Shown one piece after another: positions 1-4,672 of a stretch of DNA of 5,910 bases; within the stretch, counting starts at the first letter, position 1; each line of letters opens with the position of its first letter. Below the pieces are notes generated by a model. The model saw only the letters and a list, made by a program, of their open reading frames with translations. It was not told where the DNA came from and made no database searches. This DNA is from Cyanobacteria bacterium UBA8803 (lineage in GTDB: Bacteria > Cyanobacteriota > Cyanobacteriia > Cyanobacteriales > Coleofasciculaceae), in NCBI GenBank assembly GCA_003505715.1, contig DNXU01000220.1, forward strand, positions 1 to 5,910, written 5' to 3'. The position numbers and the translations under genes are program-made.

Positions 1-55
1 CATAGTCGAAGGGGGAATGGGAATAGTTTTTTTCTTAACCTCTGTATTAAAAGGC

Positions 56-1180
56 TCAATAAAGCTCGTATTTCAGAAATGTGCAAGGAATGGCACCATT
101 ATAGACAGGAATCCGGCGAGCTGCTTTCAGTCCCACCCGTTTCCCCAGCTCCTTATTGCCAGTTAAGATAAAAGCCGTCCAACCTTTGAAGCGCTGTTTG
201 AAAACATCCCCTAGTAGTTTGTATAAAGCTCCTAATTCCTCAGTATTTCCCAAACGCTCTCCATAGGGAGGATTACAGATAATCATCCCTCTGTCTGCGG
301 GTGCCTCTAGCTGAGATAGCTCAGTTTGAGTAAATTTTACCATTTGAGCAACGCCGCATTGTTCGGCATTAATGCGAGCTTGGTTGAGAATATCAGAATT
401 GCGATCGCTACCAATAATCGGTGCCGGGAGCGCAGATATTTGGCTGTGTTGTGCTTCCTTGAGCAACTGCTCCCAGAGATTTCGATCAAAATCAAGCCAG
501 CGTTCAAAACCAAAGCGATCGCGAAACAATCCTGGTGCAATATTTAAAGCTTTTAGACTGGCTTCTAGAGGTATCGTTCCTGAACCACACAAGGGGTCTA
601 AAAGTGGTAGCGTTGGTTTCCACTCTGCCAATTCCAAAAGTGCTGCGGCCAAAGTTTCCTTAAGAGGTGCAAGTCCCATCACCGAGCGATACCCGCGTCG
701 GTGAAGGCTCGTACCCGAACTATCCAAACTTAAAATACAACGGTCTTCATTGATGTGGACGTTAATTAAAATATCGGGATTTTGGGTATCAACGCTAGAG
801 CGCTGACCGAAGTGGCGCTGCTGTCGATCGATGATCGCATTTTTCACCTGTAGGGCTGTAAAGTGAGTGTGATTGAGCTGGTGATTCCCACCAGTTGCTT
901 TAACTGCTAGGGTGTGATGAGGTTGGAGGTAATGCTCCCAAACAATACCTTGGATTTCTTGATAGAGCCTTTTCGCATCGGGACAGGGGAATTCTGCCAG
1001 AACAACCAGCACCCGAAAAATAGTTCTCGCCCAAAGATTCACGCGATACATTAGAGCTAGATCACCCACAAAATGCACCCCTGTAAAATCAAGGCCGACT
1101 TCTGAAGCCCCCAAACATTCCAGTTCCTTAGCCGCAATTGGTTCTAAACCACGAGCAACCGTCGCAAAGTAGCGGTTCAT
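56..1180 (-). CDS. THUMP domain-containing class I SAM-dependent rRNA methyltransferase (RlmL/YpsC-like)
   Basis: Predicted to transfer a methyl group from S-adenosylmethionine to a guanine N2 of 23S rRNA, as the RlmL (YcbY N-terminal half) and YpsC family does; the exact target base is inferred from the family. At 374 aa it matches the single-enzyme form, without the RlmK half found fused in E. coli. The N-terminus (about 1-45) starts MNRYFATVARGLEP, typical of the family; a THUMP RNA-binding domain follows (about 45-155), then the LHRRGYR linker (159-165). The Rossmann methyltransferase domain shows SAM motif I LDPLCGSGTI (194-203), GSDR (257-260, acidic ribose contact) and catalytic motif IV NPPYGERL (303-310). 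The ATG at 1180 is the natural start: the upstream in-frame ATG at 1201 runs into a TGA. It lies 37 nt after the HTH gene on the same strand and is probably co-transcribed; the spacer is heptamer repeat, which also supplies a GAGG just before the ATG. Confidence 0.93.
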   Translation of the reverse strand: MNRYFATVARGLEPIAAKELECLGASEVGLDFTGVHFVGDLALMYRVNLWARTIFRVLVVLAEFPCPDAKRLYQEIQGIVWEHYLQPHHTLAVKATGGNHQLNHTHFTALQVKNAIIDRQQRHFGQRSSVDTQNPDILINVHINEDRCILSLDSSGTSLHRRGYRSVMGLAPLKETLAAALLELAEWKPTLPLLDPLCGSGTIPLEASLKALNIAPGLFRDRFGFERWLDFDRNLWEQLLKEAQHSQISALPAPIIGSDRNSDILNQARINAEQCGVAQMVKFTQTELSQLEAPADRGMIICNPPYGERLGNTEELGALYKLLGDVFKQRFKGWTAFILTGNKELGKRVGLKAARRIPVYNGAIPCTFLKYELY

Positions 1181-1218
1181 CCCTCATCCCTCACCCTTCA
1201 TCCTGCATCCTTCATCCC
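1177..1218. repeat. Six tandem heptamers (TCATCCC-type; GGGATGA on the minus strand) filling an intergenic spacer
   Basis: Six consecutive 7-bp units are seen: TCATCCC, TCATCCC, TCACCCT, TCATCCT, GCATCCT, TCATCCC. The array begins inside the methyltransferase start codon context (the last unit on the minus strand is GGG-ATG-A, with that ATG being the start) and ends on the first base of the upstream gene's TAG stop. Short tandemly repeated repetitive (STRR) heptamers are a known feature of many cyanobacterial genomes. Related units occur at 2679-2697 and 4254-4274. Confidence 0.85.
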
Positions 1219-1919
1219 TATTCGCCAAACAGCTCAGTTAAGTAATCGAAATTACCCTCCCCTACATTGACTTGCAGTGTTTTGAGGACATAACTGGGAT
1301 TATCATAAGGGCCGCTTACATAGAACGGCTTACCATTGCGACCACACTGGATTTTCGGCTCACCGCTCCAGGTGCCCAAATGCGCCCGCGATCGCTCAAA
1401 ATCAGGATGATGGCTAAACCCCAGATTAGAAGCATACTCTAGAGCGCTGAATACTAGGGCTTGGGCTTGTTCTAAAGTAATTTCCCTCGTTTCCCCTGTA
1501 AAGCCTTGATAGGCATAATCTACCGTTTGTTTATACTCAACGGTATCTACCTTACGCGGGCCAAAGCTATCTTTGACACCCAAGCACCATAGATCCAGTA
1601 GATAACTACAGATCGTTAAGCGGTTATACCCCTCTTTCCGGGCAACTACAACCAACCCTAAGCCATTGTTTTCCGGTTGGTCTGTATCTTGGGTAGCGTT
1701 CGCGTTTAAAAATTGATCGGCACAGCTGGCATTCACCAAGCATTCAGCCACTGGAGCTAACTCTCCAGCCGCAACACGAGCTATTGTAATTCCTTGGGCT
1801 CGTTCTCTGAGAAAGGCAGTTACTTCAGGAACCTTCAGACCCAACTTACGAGCAATTTGTTTGGGGGTCAAGTTTCGAGCGCGTAGATCTATGATTTCCT
1901 GCTGTTGTTCTGGGTTCAT
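1218..1919 (-). CDS. Conserved hypothetical protein with N-terminal helix-turn-helix
   Basis: A 233-aa protein whose precise function I cannot name. Residues about 7-40 (IIDLRARNLTPKQIARKLGL followed by KVPEVTAFLRER) form a clear helix-turn-helix of the resolvase/sigma-like type, so DNA binding is likely. Residues 41-85 look like a linker. The rest (86-233) is a compact domain with the stretches GLGLVVVARK (86-95), YLLDLWCLGVKDSFG (106-120) and CGRNGKPFYVSGPYDNPSYV (192-211), which have the look of a conserved fold and not of low-complexity filler. No transmembrane segment or signal peptide is visible. The ATG at 1919 has no Shine-Dalgarno, which is common in cyanobacteria. The gene is the upstream member of a probable two-gene unit with the rRNA methyltransferase. 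It could be a regulator or a nucleic-acid enzyme accessory; the sequence does not decide. Confidence 0.85.
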   Translation of the reverse strand: MNPEQQQEIIDLRARNLTPKQIARKLGLKVPEVTAFLRERAQGITIARVAAGELAPVAECLVNASCADQFLNANATQDTDQPENNGLGLVVVARKEGYNRLTICSYLLDLWCLGVKDSFGPRKVDTVEYKQTVDYAYQGFTGETREITLEQAQALVFSALEYASNLGFSHHPDFERSRAHLGTWSGEPKIQCGRNGKPFYVSGPYDNPSYVLKTLQVNVGEGNFDYLTELFGE

Positions 1920-1936
1920 CAGTGGTATTTTTTAAT

Positions 1937-1975
1937 GCAGAGGTATACAAGAATGGTACAAAGGTGCGCAGAGGT
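1937..1975. promoter_or_regulatory. Paired 8-bp direct repeat in the divergent promoter region
   Basis: GCAGAGGT occurs at 1937-1944 and again at 1968-1975, 31 bp apart (about three helical turns), just upstream of the minus-strand HTH gene. Such phasing would suit two protomers on one DNA face, so this is a candidate operator, possibly for autoregulation by the adjacent HTH protein. Eight bases is short and chance cannot be excluded. Confidence 0.25.
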
Positions 1976-2034
1976 TATGGTAGAAATGGGACAGAGGCAG
2001 GTTCCATCTTCGCCCCATTCCCTATTTTCAGATT

Positions 2035-2067
2035 AGGATGCACAAATAAGCACTTTTGTGCTATCCT
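2035..2067 (+). promoter_or_regulatory. Candidate stem-loop upstream of the rbp gene
   Basis: AGGATGCACAAA (2035-2046) pairs with TTTGTGCTATCCT (2055-2067) through 12 base pairs with one bulged T (2062) and an 8-nt loop. A shorter exclusive alternative exists: AGCAC-TTTT-GTGCT at 2049-2062. It lies 101 nt before the rbp start codon. If transcription starts upstream, this is a leader hairpin; otherwise it could be an operator-like palindrome. Neither the transcription start nor a promoter is identified with confidence. Confidence 0.4.
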
Positions 2068-2123
2068 CCTTAATGGAAATTAAATTCGGCTGTGTAGTTT
2101 GCTCTTGAGTACTGGCAAGCATC

Positions 2124-2161
2124 TCTCCGAATCTAGTCTCTGTGCCCTCTGATTCGGGAGA
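2124..2161 (+). promoter_or_regulatory. Candidate Shine-Dalgarno-sequestering hairpin in the rbp leader
   Basis: TCTCCGAATC (2124-2133) pairs with GATTCGGGAGA (2151-2161) to give 10 base pairs with one bulged G (2158) and a 17-nt loop. The right arm contains the only plausible Shine-Dalgarno, GGGAG (2156-2160), seven bases before the ATG at 2168. When folded, the stem would block ribosome binding. The 5' untranslated region of Anabaena rbpA1 is reported to take part in its cold-regulated expression, so a structure-based switch here is plausible but unproven. Confidence 0.5.
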
Positions 2162-2167
2162 ATTTTT

Positions 2168-2476
2168 ATGTCTATCTACATCGGTAATCTATCTTACGAG
2201 GTTACAGAAGAAGATCTGAGTGAGATCTTTTCAGAGTACGGAACCGTCAAGCGAGTCCAATTGCCTACAGACCGGGAAACCGGGAAAGTGCGGGGTTTTG
2301 CTTTCGTAGAAATGGGAACCGAGGCAGAGGAAGGTGCTGCCATTGATGCTCTTGACGGTGCTGAGTGGATGGGTCGCGATCTCAAAGTTAATAAGGCTAA
2401 GCCTCGCGAAGAAAGACGCCCTTCTGGAGGCAACTGGGGTAACAATAATAGACAAGGACGACGGAGTTATAACTAA
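2168..2476 (+). CDS. RRM-type RNA-binding protein (cyanobacterial Rbp)
   Basis: A small cytoplasmic RNA-binding protein of 102 aa made of one RNA recognition motif. RNP2 is IYIGNL (3-8) and RNP1 is RGFAFVEM (42-49), both with the aromatic residues that stack on RNA bases; the fold runs to about residue 78. A short tail (79-102) is basic and rich in Gly/Asn (GGNWGNNNRQGRRSYN), a reduced form of the glycine-rich tail of type I Rbps. In cyanobacteria these proteins are often cold-induced, and some help place photosynthesis mRNAs at the thylakoid; which paralogue this is cannot be told, so no letter is assigned. The ATG at 2168 follows GGGAG by seven bases, and that site is inside a candidate hairpin. 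rpsU lies 333 bp downstream on the same strand, the arrangement known in Anabaena, with a terminator between them. Confidence 0.95.
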   Translation: MSIYIGNLSYEVTEEDLSEIFSEYGTVKRVQLPTDRETGKVRGFAFVEMGTEAEEGAAIDALDGAEWMGRDLKVNKAKPREERRPSGGNWGNNNRQGRRSYN

Positions 2477-2638
2477 GAGTAAGTCCAAAAATCAGACAAG
2501 AATTTTTCAGTAGGGTCAGGGCATCAGCAACATTGGAATAAGAGCCTAGGTATTATGGTGGTGCTGTCCCTACTTATGGTGGATTGGTTCTGAATCGCTT
2601 CCTAAGCTTCAAGACAGAAAATCCAACTCTGAGGTCTT
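2477..2638 (+). other. Long 3' untranslated stretch of rbp with possible RNA structure
   Basis: No credible gene is seen in this part of the 333-bp rbp-rpsU spacer. AGTAGGG (2509-2515) is complementary to CCCTACT (2568-2574), with CAGCA (2525-2529) facing TGCTG (2562-2566) inside, so a long-range stem is possible, though the internal loop is lopsided. TTATGGTGG is repeated at 2553-2561 and 2574-2582, 21 bp apart. It is most likely the mRNA tail leading to the terminator at 2639; a small RNA derived from the 3' end is an alternative. Confidence 0.35.
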
Positions 2639-2667
2639 AAGGGCAGATAAGGAGTCTGCCCTTTTTT
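2639..2667 (+). terminator. Strong intrinsic terminator between rbp and rpsU
   Basis: AAGGGCAGA (2639-2647) pairs perfectly with TCTGCCCTT (2655-2663), a 9-bp GC-rich stem with a 7-nt loop, and the T run extends to 2667. It is oriented to end rbp transcription. The two genes are co-transcribed in Anabaena under some conditions, so partial readthrough here would set the rpsU share. Confidence 0.88.
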
Positions 2668-2678
2668 AACTCAATTAA

Positions 2679-2697
2679 GGGATGAGGGATGAGGGTA
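2679..2697. repeat. Heptamer repeat array, GGGATGA family
   Basis: Two perfect GGGATGA units (2679-2685, 2686-2692) and a partial third (GGGTA). This is the same family as the array at 1177-1218 but on the opposite strand, lying between the rbp terminator and rpsU. Confidence 0.7.
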
Positions 2698-2713
2698 ACT
2701 CTATTAATTTGCT

Positions 2714-2734
2714 ATTCCCTGTTCCGTATTCCCT
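2714..2734. repeat. Heptamer repeat array, ATTCCCT family
   Basis: Three tandem units: ATTCCCT (2714-2720), GTTCCGT (2721-2727), ATTCCCT (2728-2734). A single related unit occurs at 2017-2023, and a relative on the other strand at about 11-26. The unit differs from GGGATGA, so this is a second heptamer family within 20 bp of the first. Confidence 0.6.
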
Positions 2735-2765
2735 ATAGAGATTTGGAGGCGTGCTGATATACGCC
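2734..2765 (+). promoter_or_regulatory. Possible rpsU-proximal promoter and leader hairpin
   Basis: TATAGA (2734-2739) resembles a -10 box; the best -35, TTGCTA (2709-2714), is 19 bp away, longer than ideal. Just downstream GGCGT (2748-2752) can pair with ACGCC (2761-2765) around an 8-nt loop. Because a terminator precedes it, rpsU would benefit from its own promoter, but the match is weak and sits within repeat sequence. Confidence 0.3.
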
Positions 2766-2809
2766 GTTCATAAGCTACTAATCACTAAGTCAATAGAAAA
2801 GGAAACAGC

Positions 2810-3010
2810 ATGACCCAAGTAATTGTTGGTGAAAATGAAGGGATTGAGTCAGCCCTTCGTCGCTTTAAGCGACAAGTTTCCAGGGCGGGAATTTTTCCCG
2901 ATATGAGGAAACATCGCCACTTTGAAACACCACTGCAAAAACGCAAGCGCAAACTCATTGCCAGACACAAGCAGCGTAAGCGTGGCTATATGGCCCAGCG
3001 CCAGTTGTAG
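2810..3010 (+). CDS. rpsU: 30S ribosomal protein bS21
   Basis: bS21 is a small basic protein of the 30S subunit, near the anti-Shine-Dalgarno end of 16S rRNA, that aids initiation. The 66-aa product has the family signature: [16 protein letters not shown] near residues 13-28, then a very basic helix ([16 protein letters not shown], about 44-59). The cyanobacterial insert [12 protein letters not shown] is seen at 30-41. The ATG at 2810 follows AAAAGGAAA (2797-2805), an acceptable ribosome binding site. It lies downstream of the RRM gene, as in Anabaena, where RbpA and S21 levels change with temperature. The last 25 bp overlap the 3' end of the minus-strand gene ending at 2986, and no terminator is seen after its stop, so its transcript should run antisense into that gene. 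Confidence 0.97.
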   Translation: MTQVIVGENEGIESALRRFKRQVSRAGIFPDMRKHRHFETPLQKRKRKLIARHKQRKRGYMAQRQL

Positions 3011-3624
3011 CGATTCCATTCATAAATGCCTTGAATTTCGTACTCCATGCCGTTGTCGAAGCGAACAACACAGTTGCAGTCTGAAACGTCGCTATCTGTC
3101 CTGAGAGACAACTGCACTACTGTACAAGGAAACCATTCGCGACGGCACGGGCCATTTTCTTGCACCCATTCCCAAAGCCCATTCGAGACTTCGATGCGAT
3201 CGCCAACTTTGAGCTTTAATCCATCCCAGGGGGTTTGGGCGTCTAAATACTGAGCCAGATGAACTGGTTTGATGCGGCTGAGCCATTGAATACCGTATTT
3301 ATCCCGCAGGAACTGTACCGATTCAGAGTCGCGATTATATAGCCAATCGTTGAGCAATTCAATTTTCCAGGAACGATCTTGCTCTTCTTGCTCTTTAACA
3401 AACTGTAATAGTAAGCCAAGCTCCTGAGGAGTCAGTTCGTCTAAAGGATTGGCTGCTTCCCGATCTGGATCGGCATCTGTACTTGATTGCAGGGATTTAC
3501 TCGTCACTAACTCAGTCAGTACGCGCAGCAAAATTTGTTTTTGCTGCTTAGTGAGCGGACATAAAAGCGCTTCGCATTGAATAAAGGCAAGTTGCAATAC
3601 GGCTTCAATCTCAGCTGGGGTCAT
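2986..3624 (-). CDS. Conserved hypothetical protein with C-terminal SH3/Tudor-like region
   Basis: I do not recognise a named family. From the ATG at 3624 the product has 212 aa; an in-frame TTG at 3642 would add six residues, and neither start has a clear Shine-Dalgarno, so ATG is preferred. The N-terminal half is helical and acidic-polar, with two similar motifs beginning [14 protein letters not shown] (1-14) and [19 protein letters not shown] (64-82). The middle (about 87-128) has conserved-looking aromatics such as [18 protein letters not shown] (110-127). The C-terminal part, about 139-212, reads VGDRIEV...EWFPCTVV...[13 protein letters not shown], a beta-rich pattern like small SH3/Tudor-type barrels, and ends RYNWRWAI. 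No signal peptide or membrane segment is visible, so it is cytosolic. It is convergent with rpsU, overlapping by 25 bp, and divergent from the exported protein gene at 3798. Confidence 0.82.
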   Translation of the reverse strand: MTPAEIEAVLQLAFIQCEALLCPLTKQQKQILLRVLTELVTSKSLQSSTDADPDREAANPLDELTPQELGLLLQFVKEQEEQDRSWKIELLNDWLYNRDSESVQFLRDKYGIQWLSRIKPVHLAQYLDAQTPWDGLKLKVGDRIEVSNGLWEWVQENGPCRREWFPCTVVQLSLRTDSDVSDCNCVVRFDNGMEYEIQGIYEWNRYNWRWAI

Positions 3625-3690
3625 GGCCGATTGAGTTAGCAAACTGGAGTGCTAATAGTACTAAGATCCCTAATAATTATGGAAGCATAG

Positions 3691-3728
3691 TTCTTGTACT
3701 TAATGCTTAACAGCATAAAGTAAAGGAA
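3691..3728. promoter_or_regulatory. 38-bp imperfect palindrome in a divergent promoter region
   Basis: Two 17-nt arms (3691-3707 and 3712-3728) around a 4-nt centre TAAC match at 14 of 17 positions, with one further G-T pair. The core ATGCT-TAAC-AGCAT (3703-3716) is perfect. It lies 67 bp from the start of the minus-strand hypothetical gene and 69 bp from the plus-strand exported protein gene. It may be a regulator site shared by both promoters or a leader hairpin of the plus-strand gene; no T run follows, so it is not a terminator. Confidence 0.4.
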
Positions 3729-3797
3729 CGTTGCTGGCTAATTCGGGTTAAGCTGAGAAGTAGACCGATTCAGATAAATATTAATGGTTTATAGTTT

Positions 3798-4238
3798 ATG
3801 CGATTTCGAGGTTGGCTAGCTAGCGTTACGGTTGCTTGTCTATTTTGGGTAGTCAGTTGCTTGTTTGCCCCGATGGCTGTAGCTGTTATCCAAATTCAAC
3901 TCTCAGACCTTTCTTATAGCGAATGTCCGCCGGAGTTGGCAAAAGGGACAGTAGTACCAGGTGGGAGTTCCGGAGCTTTGGCCAACTGCTTCCTAGTTCA
4001 CGGCAAGGCCACTAATAAGTCTGGCAAAATGGTCATAAATGCTGACATTTACGGTCGTATCTACGATGCCAACGGCAATTCCATATTACAAAACCGTACC
4101 CGGTTGGGTTCAATAGATGAAGTGCCACCAGGGGTTAGCGATTTTGAACTGAGAATTACTGTTCCTGCTAATCAACCAACGCCCCTGAAGCTGAAGCAAT
4201 TTAAGGCTTCTGGTTTTACGGGCAGAGTTCGCCGCTAA
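3798..4238 (+). CDS. Exported (lumenal or periplasmic) conserved hypothetical protein
   Basis: A 146-aa protein with a clear Sec signal peptide: basic MRFR, a hydrophobic core (about 6-24), and a type I cleavage site after AVA (27-29). The mature part of about 117 aa has two cysteines (43 and 64) that could form a disulfide. Its central stretch, NCFLVHGKATNKSGKMVINA then DIYGRIYDANGNSI (63-96), resembles the layout of FxLYD-type domains, in which a hydrophobic strand, GxxxN and YDxxG mark a small immunoglobulin-like beta-sandwich. A conserved-looking tail, VPANQPTPLKLKQFKASGF (122-140), follows. In a cyanobacterium the destination is the thylakoid lumen or periplasm; the sequence does not choose. 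The cysteine at 21 lies inside the hydrophobic core, so a lipoprotein is unlikely. The ATG at 3798 has no Shine-Dalgarno. It converges on the YggT-family gene. Confidence 0.85.
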   Translation: MRFRGWLASVTVACLFWVVSCLFAPMAVAVIQIQLSDLSYSECPPELAKGTVVPGGSSGALANCFLVHGKATNKSGKMVINADIYGRIYDANGNSILQNRTRLGSIDEVPPGVSDFELRITVPANQPTPLKLKQFKASGFTGRVRR

Positions 4239-4253
4239 AACAGACAAGTATGA

Positions 4254-4274
4254 GGGATAAGGAATGAGGGATGA
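4254..4274. repeat. Heptamer repeat array, GGGATGA family
   Basis: Three tandem units: GGGATAA (4254-4260), GGAATGA (4261-4267), GGGATGA (4268-4274). The last unit also forms the left arm of the hairpin at 4265-4290. The array lies in the 67-bp gap between two convergent genes. Confidence 0.7.
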
Positions 4275-4290
4275 ACTAGTTGATCCTTCA
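4265..4290. terminator. Heptamer-derived hairpin between convergent genes, possible bidirectional terminator
   Basis: TGAGGGATGAA (4265-4275) faces TTGATCCTTCA (4280-4290) around CTAG, with nine Watson-Crick pairs, one G-T pair and one G-G mismatch. Both arms are heptamer-like. It lies where transcripts of the exported-protein gene and the YggT gene meet, but no good T run follows on either strand, so its terminating activity is uncertain. Confidence 0.35.
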
Positions 4291-4305
4291 CCCTTTGGTC
4301 AACAG

Positions 4306-4566
4306 CTACAGGCTACCGAAAAGTTGAGCCACTACTTGCAGAACTAAAATAGCCAAGATGGGAGATAAATCGAGACCGCCAATAGGTGGGATGAAGGAAC
4401 GGAAAATGTTGAGGTAAGGGTCAGTAATCGGGCTCAGGAAAGAGGTAACTTGGTTCATCCACTCAACCGTGGGAAACCACGTTAACAGAATTCGGACAAA
4501 TATGAGCAGCAAATAGATATTGAGGAAGTTGGCTAGGCTGTTGGTAAGCAGTTCTGTAGCACTCAT
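4306..4566 (-). CDS. YggT family membrane protein (Ycf19/YlmG-like)
   Basis: An 86-aa integral membrane protein of the YggT/Ycf19 (YlmG) family. Two hydrophobic segments are visible, about 12-30 (NFLNIYLLLIFVRILLTWF, with the family's RILLTWFP at 25-32) and about 66-84. Between them is the highly conserved motif LSPITDPYLNIFRSFIPPIG (44-63), followed by GLDLSPILAILVLQ. Relatives in cyanobacteria and chloroplasts (YlmG) are linked to nucleoid distribution and division, and others in the family to membrane-protein assembly; the biochemical role is not settled. Length is normal for the single-module form. The ATG at 4566 has AAGGAAGC (4577-4584) upstream, a weak ribosome binding site at long spacing. 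It lies 106 bp after the glycine-zipper protein gene on the same strand and may share its transcript. Confidence 0.93.
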   Translation of the reverse strand: MSATELLTNSLANFLNIYLLLIFVRILLTWFPTVEWMNQVTSFLSPITDPYLNIFRSFIPPIGGLDLSPILAILVLQVVAQLFGSL

Positions 4567-4672
4567 GAATTGAAACGCTTCCTTGCTAAATTTCGATGAC
4601 GGAGTGACCCTTTAAGTAAGTTTAACGGATATTTCCCTAGTCTGGGTTACCCAGCTCAAGTTAGCTTTTAGC

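Noticed and set aside
326..704. Open frames of 73 and 110 codons on the plus strand and 67 on the minus strand inside the methyltransferase gene
   Set aside because: They overlap a gene with intact SAM motifs and encode nothing recognisable.
1177..1218. CRISPR array
   Set aside because: The units are 7 bp, contiguous and without spacers, which fits STRR heptamers.
2194..2488. Minus-strand open frames of 83 and 85 codons opposite the RRM gene
   Set aside because: They are antisense shadows of a protein with clear RNP1 and RNP2 motifs.
2542..2640. Short frame reading YYGGAVPTYGG in the rbp-rpsU spacer, reminiscent of a glycine-rich Rbp tail
   Set aside because: It has no start codon, is preceded by a stop at 2539-2541 and is not in the frame of rbp; the resemblance rests on one 9-bp direct repeat.
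2785..3286. Open frames opposite rpsU and opposite the 2986-3624 gene
   Set aside because: They have low-complexity or implausible composition and lie wholly within better-supported genes.
3625..3642. TTG start at 3642 for the minus-strand hypothetical gene
   Set aside because: It adds only six residues, has no ribosome binding site, and an ATG is available at 3624.
3696..3711. NtcA-type site (GTA-N8-TAC) in the 3625-3797 divergent region
   Set aside because: GTA is present, but TAC is not at the required distance.
4642..4654. Small hairpin CTGGG-TTA-CCCAG between the glycine-zipper and YggT genes as a terminator
   Set aside because: The stem is only 5 bp with no T run on the minus strand.
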